Notes: generated from the sequence alone by a model not told the origin. Shown: positions 1-5,972, counted from the first letter of the stretch. The stretch is 6,983 nt of DNA from Weeksellaceae bacterium (GCA_028698395.1 JAQVDG010000104.1:1-6983); one strand, 5' to 3'. Program-made: numbers and translations.

Positions 1-89
1 AATTGGAAAGCGAAATGAAGGAAGCTGTTAAAAATGAGGACTATGAGCTGGCAGCACAGATTCGGGATGACTTGGATAAAAGAAAGTAA
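1..89 (+). CDS. C-terminal end of a UVR-motif protein, probably a bifunctional-nuclease family protein (partial)
   Basis: The window opens inside a gene; whole codons begin at base 3 and 28 are visible before the TAA at 87-89. The visible peptide includes LESEMKEAVKNEDYELAAQI, then a short charged tail. This is a UVR motif (two short helices, with E-M-x-x-A-x-x-x-x-D-Y-E-x-A-A-x-x-R-D), known from UvrB, UvrC, McsA and from the C terminus of Bacteroidota DUF151 bifunctional-nuclease proteins. I favour the last because, from memory, that gene commonly sits just upstream of a nucleoside permease in Flavobacterium. A UvrB end is possible but the context fits less well. The next gene starts 41 nt downstream with no visible terminator between, so the two may be cotranscribed. 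Confidence 0.6.
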   Translation, partial: LESEMKEAVKNEDYELAAQIRDDLDKRK

Positions 90-130
90 ATCTTTTCAGT
101 AAAATCGAAAACTTATAAAACACAGAGTAT

Positions 131-1462
131 ATGTCTATAAAACTACGCTTAACCGTGATGAACTTCCTTCAGTTTGCTGTTTGGGGAGCTTATCTCACCT
201 CTATGGGAAATTATTTAGATTCCATTGGTTTAGGAGCACAAATCGGGCTTTTTTATGCCATGCAGGGAATTGTTTCCATTTTTATGCCGGCTATTTTGGG
301 AATTGTAGCTGATCGTTGGATTCCGGCACAAAAACTTTTAGGAATTTCTCATGGAATTGCAGCCGCTTTCATTGCTGCAACCGGTTATTATGGAATGACA
401 ATGGGAAATCAAGTGGACTTCACTATTTTATTTTCACTTTATACCGTCAGCGTAGCTTTTTATATGCCAACCATAGCACTTTCTAATTCAGTGGCTTATG
501 GTGTTTTGGTGAATAATCACTTTGATACAATTAAAGACTTTCCTGCTATACGGACTTTTGGAACCATAGGATTTATCTGTGCTATGTTATTTGTGAATTT
601 TGCCGGAATGCAGAACGGAGAACTTATTTTTAATTTTTCTAATGTTAAAGATTTTCCTGGATTTCAGTACAATTACGGGCAATTCTTTGTTTCAGCAATT
701 TTAGGAATCAGTTTGATGATTTATTCATTTACACTTCCGGGAGTAGCAACCAATCGTTCAGGACAAAAACAATCTTTGTATGATGCTTTGGGATTAAAAG
801 CTTTTAGTTTATTCAAAGATAGAAAAATGGCGATTTTCTTTATTTTTTCTATGTTATTAGGAGTTTCTCTTCAAATTACAAACGGTTATGCCAATCCGTT
901 TATCAGTAGTTTTAAAGGAATTCCGGAATATGCCGATACGTGGGGAGCCAACAATGCCAATGCTTTGATTTCGCTTTCTCAGGTTTCTGAGACGCTTTGC
1001 ATATTGTTAATTCCTTTCTTTTTAAAACGATTTGGAATTAAAAAAGTAATGTTAATGGCGATGTTTGCTTGGTTCCTTCGGTTTGGATTATTTAGTGTAG
1101 GAAATCCGGGAACCGGTGTTTGGATGTTTGTTTTATCAATGATTGTGTATGGAATTGCATTTGACTTTTTCAATGTTTCGGGTTCTTTATTTGTGGATAA
1201 AGCCACCGATAAAAACATTCGTTCCAGTGCACAAGGTGTATTTATGATGATGACTAATGGATTTGGAGCTACCATCGGAATGTTAATAGCAGGAGAAGTA
1301 GTTAACCATTTGGTTTTTTCAAAAACGGATGCTTTGGAACAATTAAAAGGTTGGGAGACTGCTTGGATGATTTTTGCAGTTTATGCATTGATTGTAACTG
1401 TCTTATTTGCATTGGTTTTCAAGTATAAACATCAAGCTGAAGAAAAAAAGGTGCTACATTAA
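131..1462 (+). CDS. nupG: Nucleoside permease, NupG-type nucleoside:H+ symporter (MFS)
   Basis: A 443-residue inner-membrane transporter of the NHS family, which imports nucleosides with protons to feed salvage. The match to E. coli NupG, as I recall it, runs the whole length: FLQFAVWGAYLTSMGNYL (12-29), MPAILGIVADRW (52-63), DFPAIRTFGTIGF (136-148), KMAIFFIFSMLLG then LQITN (232-251), SQVSETLCILLIPFFL (283-298), VLSMIVYGIAFDFFNVSGS (334-352), SAQGVFMMMTNGFG (366-379), and a final FKYKH (430-434). About twelve hydrophobic segments are evident. It is slightly longer than NupG (418 residues); most of the extra length is in a loop around 160-184, between predicted helices 5 and 6. The ATG at 131 places the N-terminal MSIKLRL just before helix 1, as in NupG. 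No obvious Shine-Dalgarno site is present, which is normal in this phylum. Substrate range cannot be read from the sequence. Confidence 0.93.
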   Translation: MSIKLRLTVMNFLQFAVWGAYLTSMGNYLDSIGLGAQIGLFYAMQGIVSIFMPAILGIVADRWIPAQKLLGISHGIAAAFIAATGYYGMTMGNQVDFTILFSLYTVSVAFYMPTIALSNSVAYGVLVNNHFDTIKDFPAIRTFGTIGFICAMLFVNFAGMQNGELIFNFSNVKDFPGFQYNYGQFFVSAILGISLMIYSFTLPGVATNRSGQKQSLYDALGLKAFSLFKDRKMAIFFIFSMLLGVSLQITNGYANPFISSFKGIPEYADTWGANNANALISLSQVSETLCILLIPFFLKRFGIKKVMLMAMFAWFLRFGLFSVGNPGTGVWMFVLSMIVYGIAFDFFNVSGSLFVDKATDKNIRSSAQGVFMMMTNGFGATIGMLIAGEVVNHLVFSKTDALEQLKGWETAWMIFAVYALIVTVLFALVFKYKHQAEEKKVLH

Positions 1463-1483
1463 TCATCGTAAAATTATATTTTA

Positions 1484-1491
1484 TATATTCG
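1484..1491 (+). promoter_or_regulatory. Weak -7-like box before the CD225 gene
   Basis: TATATTCG differs from the Bacteroidota -7 consensus TAnnTTTG at one position and lies 30 nt before the ATG at 1522. No TTG is seen at the usual spacing upstream. The CD225 gene may instead be read through from the permease gene; the gap contains no hairpin terminator. Confidence 0.25.
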
Positions 1492-1521
1492 TAACTTACT
1501 AATCAAAAAAAATAAAACTTT

Positions 1522-1821
1522 ATGGAAACAAATGACAATATTCAGATGAAAGAGGTATCCTCACCGCCGGATAATTATTTGGCATGGGCAATTATCAGTA
1601 CAATTTTATGCTGTTGGCCAATTGGAATTTTTGCTATTATAAAATCAACAAAAGTTAATTCGCTTTGGCAACAAGGAGAATATGCTGCTGCTCAGAAAGC
1701 TTCTGAAGATGCTAAAAAGTTCTCTATTTATGCAGCCGCAAGTGGATTTATTTTTGTAATACTTTATTTAATTTTGGTATTTGTTTTAGGAATTGGAGGT
1801 TCATTGTTAAATGAATTCTAA
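1522..1821 (+). CDS. CD225/dispanin family small membrane protein
   Basis: A 99-residue protein with the bacterial CD225 (interferon-induced transmembrane/dispanin-like) layout. A short polar N terminus leads to PPDNYLAWAIISTILCCWP (15-33), the hallmark start of the family with its paired cysteines C30 and C31 in the first membrane segment (about 19-41). An amphipathic stretch KVNSLWQQGEYAAAQKASEDAKKFS (44-68) follows, then a second membrane segment (about 69-95). Bacterial members have no firmly assigned function, and the fold's link to membrane curvature in eukaryotic relatives should not be transferred without evidence. The stop codon overlaps the start of the DUF2752 gene by 11 bp, so the two are probably translated in a coupled way. 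From memory this gene pair recurs in Bacteroidota. The start is the only ATG before the motif; the region just upstream is A-rich. Confidence 0.88.
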   Translation: METNDNIQMKEVSSPPDNYLAWAIISTILCCWPIGIFAIIKSTKVNSLWQQGEYAAAQKASEDAKKFSIYAAASGFIFVILYLILVFVLGIGGSLLNEF

Positions 1822-2224
1822 TAAGATAAAATATGGAATTATAAGCCTCACTTTACTTCTGAGTGGGGCTTTTTTGTATTATTTTTATACGTATAATCCC
1901 GATGTGGAATCATCAAAATTTATTGCTTGTCCTTCCAAAACTTTTTTTGGACTAAACTGTCCGGGATGTGGTTCACAGCGTATGATTCATCATCTTCTTC
2001 ATTTTGAATTCAAACAAGCTTTTCATTACAATCCATTATTATTTATAAGTCTTCCTTTTGTGATTTTTTTACTTGCTCAAACTTTTTCCAATTGGGTTTT
2101 GGGAACGAATTATCGAACCCAACTTTTTTATTCTAATTTATTTGTTTGGTTCTTGTTTGGGTTATTAATTGTCTATGCGATTTTGCGAAATATTCCCTTT
2201 TTCTCTTTGATTTATCTTCCGTGA
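1811..2224 (+). CDS. DUF2752 family membrane protein
   Basis: A 137-residue protein with three predicted membrane segments (about 8-26, 73-92, 105-125). Between the first two lies the DUF2752 signature: CPSKTFFGLNCPGCGSQR (40-57), with cysteines C40, C50 and C53 and the trailing arginine, followed by HH and F-x-x-A-F-x-x-N-P. The spacing of the cysteines suggests a metal or redox site, but no biochemical role is established for the family. Translation starts inside the end of the CD225 gene (11-bp overlap, different frame), which implies coupling. The ATG at 1811 is the only candidate that includes the first membrane helix; the next methionine is residue 58, beyond the cysteines. Unusually, codons 11-21 also form a terminator-like hairpin in the mRNA, described separately. 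Confidence 0.9.
   Translation: MNSNKIKYGIISLTLLLSGAFLYYFYTYNPDVESSKFIACPSKTFFGLNCPGCGSQRMIHHLLHFEFKQAFHYNPLLFISLPFVIFLLAQTFSNWVLGTNYRTQLFYSNLFVWFLFGLLIVYAILRNIPFFSLIYLP
1843..1875 (+). terminator. Intragenic terminator-like hairpin inside the DUF2752 gene
   Basis: The left arm 1843-1852 (AAGCCTCACT) pairs with the right arm 1862-1871 (AGTGGGGCTT) over 10 bp with one G-T wobble (1848/1866). One further wobble can form (1853/1861). The loop is 7-9 nt, and a run of six T's covers 1870-1875. This has the form of a Rho-independent terminator for the CD225 message, yet it lies 32 nt inside the overlapping DUF2752 reading frame. It could act as an attenuator whose folding depends on ribosomes moving through the start of the second gene. 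Structure is seen directly; activity is inferred. Confidence 0.6.
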
Positions 2225-2351
2225 GCCAATATAGTAATTGCGGTTTGTAATAAATTTTAAAATAGGTTTAGGAATGTGTGAAAAATGGAACGATGTACGA
2301 TGATGATTAAAAGAAAATTTCAGATAAAATTATATTTTGGTGATGAATTTA

Positions 2352-3057
2352 TTATTCGCCTATGCCAAAGTGTTCTCGTTTTATTTCTGATTTATCTTTT
2401 TTAATCAGTTTTATATTATTATCTGTATCAAACTGAAAGTAATCTGTTTCTGTCCAACTCCAGCTTTCACCCATTGACAGATTAATACCATTTGCACTAA
2501 ATGAAACTATAATCTGATCGTCTTTAACGGTCAAAGTTATTTCGTCAAATGTTTCTTGACTGTTTGCTGTAAATGGAACTGTCGGACAATTGTCAGATTT
2601 AAGTTCGTCCAATACTTTGGTGTCATTTTTAAACATCTGTCTAAGAAATCCTAAGTGTTTGTCTGAACATTGATAACCCAAATCTAATGATGTTAATATC
2701 ATACATTTCAAATTGCTTCTGTCATTTTTAGCTTCTCCGTCCCAATCACATTCGTTACCAATAAAAGTTGCAACATATCCTAATGCTGCTCTTTCCGGGT
2801 CAGTAATGGTTTTGCAAAATTCTTCGTCTATGAAAATAGAGCTGAAAGTACTTTTGTATGTTTCGTCATATTTGTCGGCACGCCAAAGAAATTTAACTGT
2901 TTTGTCAGTCAGGTTAAAATTTTCTTCTGAGGTTATTTCTTCTTTTTCGGAAACGCTGTCCGTAACAATATCTTCATTTTTTTTTGTCTGAATTGTTATT
3001 TGTTTGCCCGCAAGAAGCAAGGAAAATTAAAGTGGCTATACCTAAATATTTCATCAT
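2352..3057 (-). CDS. Lipoprotein of unknown family, frameshifted at an A9 tract
   Basis: The ATG pair at 3057/3054 begins MMKYLGIATLIFLASCGQTN, a clear lipoprotein signal peptide: basic start, hydrophobic core, lipobox LASC with lipid-accepting C16. This frame hits a TGA at 2976-2974 directly after nine A's (minus strand; T's at 2977-2985). From the A-run onward the frame one base over is open for 208 codons to the stop at 2352. With eight A's the product would be one 234-residue lipoprotein. The mature part starts with a polar Glu/Ser/Asp-rich linker (about 17-55), then a globular region with five cysteines (81, 103, 118, 130, 157 in repaired numbering), including ITDPERAALGYVATFIGNEC, and ends in probable beta strands. 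I do not recognise the family. As written, the downstream frame could only begin at a TTG at 3020, which would lose export. Sequencing error, mutation, phase variation and slippage are all possible. Confidence 0.75.
2977..2985 (-). repeat. Homopolymer A9 tract at the frameshift
   Basis: Nine consecutive T's on the + strand (A9 in the coding sense) sit between codon 24 (GAC) of the lipoprotein signal-peptide frame and its premature TGA. Nine A's give D-K-K-K-stop; eight would give D-K-K-N-E-D and join the two frames. The run falls in the flexible linker just after the lipidated cysteine, where an extra or missing lysine would be tolerated. Confidence 0.9.
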
Positions 3058-3140
3058 GGTATTGTTTGTTAGGGTTATCTGTAATGTTTTGGTTGTCCGT
3101 GTCAATTCGTAAATGTCGTTTTAAAATGCCCTATAACCCC

Positions 3141-3148
3141 CAAATATA
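3141..3148 (-). promoter_or_regulatory. -7 promoter box of the lipoprotein gene
   Basis: On the minus strand TATATTTG matches the Bacteroidota -7 consensus TAnnTTTG exactly. A TTA (minus strand, 3170-3168) lies 19 nt upstream where TTG is expected, a two-of-three match. Transcription would start near 3136, giving a leader of about 80 nt before the ATG at 3057. Confidence 0.6.
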
Positions 3149-3198
3149 CAAAAGTTAACATAAACACTAAATTAATTTTATTAAATTGGTCGAATCAA

Positions 3199-3217
3199 TA
3201 TAAATCATTGATTTATA
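3199..3217. promoter_or_regulatory. 19-nt palindrome, possible operator
   Basis: TATAAATCATTGATTTATA has two perfect 9-bp arms around a single central T. It lies about 50 bp upstream of the lipoprotein -7 box and about 140 bp upstream of the rlmD -7 box. Without a following T-run or a normal loop it does not look like a terminator; a dimeric regulator site is plausible but unproven, and AT-rich DNA makes chance palindromes more common. Confidence 0.35.
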
Positions 3218-3358
3218 AGCTTTATCTACCTTGTGTTTTATATTGTTTATACACTTTTTTTGTGCTTTTGAATAAATTATCAACACCAAAAATGAAGGTC
3301 ATAAATACTATAAATAACAATGTGTTTTTTAAACCTGAAATTCAATCCCGATAAATTC

Positions 3359-3366
3359 TATCTTTG
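3359..3366 (+). promoter_or_regulatory. -7 promoter box of rlmD, giving a leaderless or nearly leaderless mRNA
   Basis: TATCTTTG matches TAnnTTTG exactly and ends 4 nt before the ATG at 3371. Given the usual distance from this box to the start of transcription (about 4-7 nt), the message would begin at or within a few bases of the start codon. No good TTG is found at the -33 position. The box supports 3371 over the upstream in-frame ATG at 3320, which would lie outside the transcript. Confidence 0.65.
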
Positions 3367-3370
3367 CACA

Positions 3371-4789
3371 ATGGCAAGAAAAAAGCAAAAAAATATTTTT
3401 CTGGAAAACATAGAAGTGCTTCGTGCCGGAGCTAAAGGTGTATCCATTGGGAAATCACCTGATGGGAAAACAGTTTTGATTCAGGATGCTGTACCGGGTG
3501 ATGTGGTTAATGTTTCGGTTTTCAAAAAAAAATCAAGTTATCTTGAGGGGAAAGCCGTTGAGTTCCTTAAAAAATCAGAATTTAGAGTAGAGCCAAGATG
3601 TATTCATTTTGGGATTTGTGGAGGATGTAAGTGGCAGAATATTAGCTATGAAGCTCAATTAAAATTCAAACAAGATGAGGTAGAAAATAATTTGAAACGT
3701 ATTGGGAAATTTGAAAATCTTGAAATTAGTCCGATTTTGGGTTCTGAAAAATACTATTATTATCGTAATAAATTAGAATTCACTTTTTCCAATTGCCGTT
3801 GGTTGACTTTGGATGAAATCCAGAATACGGATGAAATTTATAACCGAAATGCTTTAGGATTTCATATTCCGGGACAATGGAGTAAAGTGTTGGATATTAA
3901 AGAATGTCATTTGCAAGGAGAGCCTTCAAATTCGATTTTATTGGAAGCCAAACGTTTTGCTAATGAAAAAGGGTATGATTTTTATGATTTGAAAAATCAA
4001 ACCGGTTTTTTAAGAACTATGATGCTTCGTTCTAATCAAAAAGGAGAATTTATGGTTTTAATTCAATTTTTTAGAGAAGAAAAAGAGAAAAGAGAAGCAT
4101 TTTTAGAGAATTTAAAAACCAAGTTTCCTCAGATTATATCTTTGTTGTACGCCATCAACTCAAAAGGAAACGATTCTATTTATGATTTGGAAATTGAATG
4201 TTATTCCGGACAAAGTTTTTTGATGGAAGAAATGGAGGATTTACAATTTAAAATCGGTCCAAAAAGTTTTTATCAAACGAATCCTGAACAGGCTTATGAA
4301 TTGTATAAAGTTACTCGTGATTTTGCCGGATTGAAAGGTGAGGAAATCGTTTATGATTTGTACACCGGAACGGGTACGATTGCACAATTTGTTTCTAAAA
4401 AAGCAAAAAAAGTAATTGGAGTTGAGGCTGTTCAAGAAGCTATTGATGCGGCAAAAGAAAATGCAAAAAGAAATGGAATTGAAAATTGTACTTTTTACTG
4501 CGGTGATATGAAGGATATTTTCACGGATGAATTCATTGCACAAAACGGAACTCCTGATGTGATTATTACCGATCCACCTCGCGATGGAATGCACAAAAAT
4601 GTTGTAGAAACTATTTTGAAGATTCACCCAGAGAAATTGGTCTATGTAAGTTGTAATTCAGCAACACAAGCAAGAGATTTGGAATTAATGAAAGAACATT
4701 ATACGCTTAAAAAAATTCAACCGGTTGATATGTTTCCGCAAACCCATCATGTTGAAAATGTTGTTTTATTAGAGAAAATAAAAATCTAA
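3371..4789 (+). CDS. rlmD: 23S rRNA (uracil-5-)-methyltransferase RlmD/RumA
   Basis: A 472-residue cytoplasmic enzyme that methylates C5 of a uridine in 23S rRNA (U1939 in E. coli numbering), using S-adenosylmethionine. Domains in order: an N-terminal TRAM-like beta barrel (about 8-68); an iron-sulfur binding set C77-x5-C83-x2-C86 plus C179; and a Rossmann methyltransferase domain with DLYTGTGTIAQF (329-340), DPPRDG (401-406), and the catalytic nucleophile in YVSCNSATQARDL (C428). Q302 in FYQTN matches the conserved substrate-site glutamine, and E462 in HHVENVVLLEK fits the catalytic-base position of RumA. I start at MARKKQK because an in-frame ATG at 3320 would put the promoter box inside the gene and add 17 residues with no family character. 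The related TrmA and RlmC cannot be excluded by motif alone, but the TRAM domain plus four-cysteine set favours RlmD. The stop lies 8 nt from the convergent sigma gene. Confidence 0.93.
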   Translation: MARKKQKNIFLENIEVLRAGAKGVSIGKSPDGKTVLIQDAVPGDVVNVSVFKKKSSYLEGKAVEFLKKSEFRVEPRCIHFGICGGCKWQNISYEAQLKFKQDEVENNLKRIGKFENLEISPILGSEKYYYYRNKLEFTFSNCRWLTLDEIQNTDEIYNRNALGFHIPGQWSKVLDIKECHLQGEPSNSILLEAKRFANEKGYDFYDLKNQTGFLRTMMLRSNQKGEFMVLIQFFREEKEKREAFLENLKTKFPQIISLLYAINSKGNDSIYDLEIECYSGQSFLMEEMEDLQFKIGPKSFYQTNPEQAYELYKVTRDFAGLKGEEIVYDLYTGTGTIAQFVSKKAKKVIGVEAVQEAIDAAKENAKRNGIENCTFYCGDMKDIFTDEFIAQNGTPDVIITDPPRDGMHKNVVETILKIHPEKLVYVSCNSATQARDLELMKEHYTLKKIQPVDMFPQTHHVENVVLLEKIKI

Positions 4790-4797
4790 AAAACACT

Positions 4798-5448
4798 TTA
4801 AAGTTCATTGATTAAAGTCATAATTTTTTCTGTAAAAGGATTGCAATAGCGTAAATTAAATTCAAATAATTCTTCGGCTGAATAGGATTTTTCTATTTCG
4901 TTTCTCAACATTGATTTAGCTCTGTTCAATCGTACTTTCACGTTGGCTTCGCTGATGCCGAGTAGGGAAGAAGTTTCTGATACGTTCAAACCGGTTATTT
5001 CCCGTAATGAGAATACCATTCTGTAAGCTTCGGGTAATTGAGAAAGCGACTTTTCTATAATATGCCCCAGTTCCCGGTTATGAATATCCTTTTGTGTATT
5101 GTTGTTTGAGCTGCTGAACATTGGCGTTATATTTTCATAAATAATTTCATTTGCAAATTCATTCTTATAACTGAATTTTTGTTTTTTATGGTAACAATTA
5201 TTAAGCATCATCCTGATTATCCAGGTTTTAAAGTTTGAACGTTCTTTAAATTGAGCCAAATTTTTGAAAGCATCAATATAAGTGTCTTGCATTAAATCCT
5301 GTGTGTCCTCGTGATTGTAGTTGTATGATCTGCCGATTTTATACAGATAAGGATTGAACCGCCTTACGATAATTTCGTAAAGCGGTTTTTCTCCATTTAA
5401 AATTCGATGAATAATTTCAACTTCAGTTAATCGTTCAAATTGTTTCAT
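4798..5448 (-). CDS. ECF-type RNA polymerase sigma factor (sigma-70 family)
   Basis: A 216-residue alternative sigma factor. Region 2 spans about 23-92, with the core-binding and -10 recognition part HEDTQDLMQDTYIDAFKNL (46-64) and FKTWIIRMMLNNCYHKKQK (73-91). A linker rich in Ser and Asn (about 100-122) precedes region 4 (about 131-184): LSQLPEAYRMVFSLREITGL, then the helix-turn-helix SETSSLLGISEANVKVRLNR (157-176) that reads the -35 element. A C-terminal tail, LFEFNLRYCNPFTEKIM (194-210), resembles the FxFxxxRCDxxVxxVM tail of one ECF subgroup, though the usual D is N here. The gene starts 2 nt after the DoxX-like gene, so the two form an operon. I see no anti-sigma gene beside it; what controls its activity is unknown. 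It probably activates its own promoter at 5867-5899. Confidence 0.9.
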   Translation of the reverse strand: MKQFERLTEVEIIHRILNGEKPLYEIIVRRFNPYLYKIGRSYNYNHEDTQDLMQDTYIDAFKNLAQFKERSNFKTWIIRMMLNNCYHKKQKFSYKNEFANEIIYENITPMFSSSNNNTQKDIHNRELGHIIEKSLSQLPEAYRMVFSLREITGLNVSETSSLLGISEANVKVRLNRAKSMLRNEIEKSYSAEELFEFNLRYCNPFTEKIMTLINEL

Positions 5449-5450
5449 TA

Positions 5451-5837
5451 TCAGTCGTTTATAATTTTAGAAATTCTTGCCATAGAAAGAGCTGCAATCG
5501 CCATTACAAGATCGCGAACAGCTACGTCCACATAATTAAAACCGATAAGCAAGGTGAGTGCAATAAGGGTCAACCAAGCCGATACAATATAACCGCCAAT
5601 TTCGGCTTTTTTCAACACAATAATACCGGCTACAATTTCAATTACACCTACAATCATCATAAAAACCGAAGTAGAAAACGGTAAAAGATCTGCCATAGAT
5701 GGGTTAATATACTGTTCCCAGTTTGTAAGTAAATTTGTGAATTTATCTGCACCTGCAACGATTGGCACGATTCCAAATGTGTATTTTAATAAGTTGAATG
5801 TCTGTGTCAATACTTGACTTTTAATTTTATTTTCCAT
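5451..5837 (-). CDS. DoxX-like four-helix membrane protein
   Basis: A 128-residue integral membrane protein with four predicted helices (about 14-35, 54-75, 79-100, 105-122). The overall pattern, with VPIVAGADKFTNLLTNWEQY (24-43) after the first helix and a short Lys/Glu turn between helices two and three, resembles DoxX-type proteins. I base the family name on layout rather than on a decisive motif. No catalytic or cofactor-binding residues stand out, and the role is unknown. It is the first gene of the two-gene operon with the ECF sigma factor (stop and next start separated by 2 nt), so it may be a target of that sigma factor's response, perhaps in envelope or redox stress. Translation begins at the end of a near-continuous A-run (5845-5837 in the coding sense, including the A of ATG), with no Shine-Dalgarno site. 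Confidence 0.65.
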   Translation of the reverse strand: MENKIKSQVLTQTFNLLKYTFGIVPIVAGADKFTNLLTNWEQYINPSMADLLPFSTSVFMMIVGVIEIVAGIIVLKKAEIGGYIVSAWLTLIALTLLIGFNYVDVAVRDLVMAIAALSMARISKIIND

Positions 5838-5866
5838 TTTTTTTTGTTTTTTTAAGTTGTTACTGT

Positions 5867-5899
5867 CTATTAGAGTAATCGAATAATGGAAAGGTTACA
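5867..5899 (-). promoter_or_regulatory. Probable ECF-sigma promoter of the DoxX-sigma operon
   Basis: On the minus strand TGTAACCTTT (from 5899) is followed by TCTAATAG (5874-5867), with 19 nt between TGTAAC and TCTAATAG. An AAC-containing -35 and a TCTAA-type -10 are the general form of ECF promoters, and no TAnnTTTG box is seen before this operon. The start of transcription would be near 5860, about 22 nt before the ATG. Autoregulation by the encoded sigma factor is inferred. Confidence 0.5.
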
Positions 5900-5972
5900 A
5901 AAAAAATAGTTAGTTTATTATTCACGACAAATCTGGAGTAGAAGAATTTTTTGAATATAAAGGATAAAAAGT

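Larger units (their letters stand above)
3058..3370. other. Divergent intergenic region between the lipoprotein gene and rlmD
   Basis: These 313 bp hold no credible gene. From left to right they contain the lipoprotein 5' leader with an interrupted dyad (GGGTTAT at 3072-3078 and ATAACCC at 3133-3139), the minus-strand TAnnTTTG box at 3141-3148, a very AT-rich stretch, a 19-nt palindrome at 3199-3217, and the + strand TAnnTTTG box at 3359-3366 just before rlmD. I see no tRNA, terminator or insertion-sequence end here. Confidence 0.7.

Noticed and set aside
979..1275. Minus-strand open frame of 98 codons
   Set aside because: Lies wholly inside the nucleoside permease gene, antisense; no family resemblance or promoter.
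2225..2351. Terminator or small gene between the DUF2752 gene and the lipoprotein gene
   Set aside because: I see no stable hairpin with a T-run and no convincing short reading frame in these 127 bp.
2974..2990. Programmed -1 ribosomal frameshift at the A9 tract
   Set aside because: The frame needed downstream is +1 (or -2) relative to the signal-peptide frame; a -1 slip would not reach it.
2713..2991. Plus-strand open frame of 92 codons
   Set aside because: Antisense to the lipoprotein body; Ser/Leu/Val-rich shadow of its codons.
3018..3020. TTG start codon for the minus-strand lipoprotein body
   Set aside because: It gives no signal peptide, while a complete lipoprotein signal lies a few bases upstream in the adjacent frame; the frameshift explanation accounts for both.
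3068..3139. Integron attC site in the lipoprotein leader
   Set aside because: The dyad ends do not fit the RYYYAAC/GTTRRRY core sites and no integrase is in the window; kept only as an unexplained dyad.
3320..3370. In-frame upstream start for rlmD (17 extra residues)
   Set aside because: The added stretch has no TRAM-domain character, the promoter -7 box falls within it, and MARKKQK at 3371 fits the family.
4241..4627. Minus-strand open frame of 128 codons
   Set aside because: Antisense to the rlmD methyltransferase domain, which is well supported by motifs.
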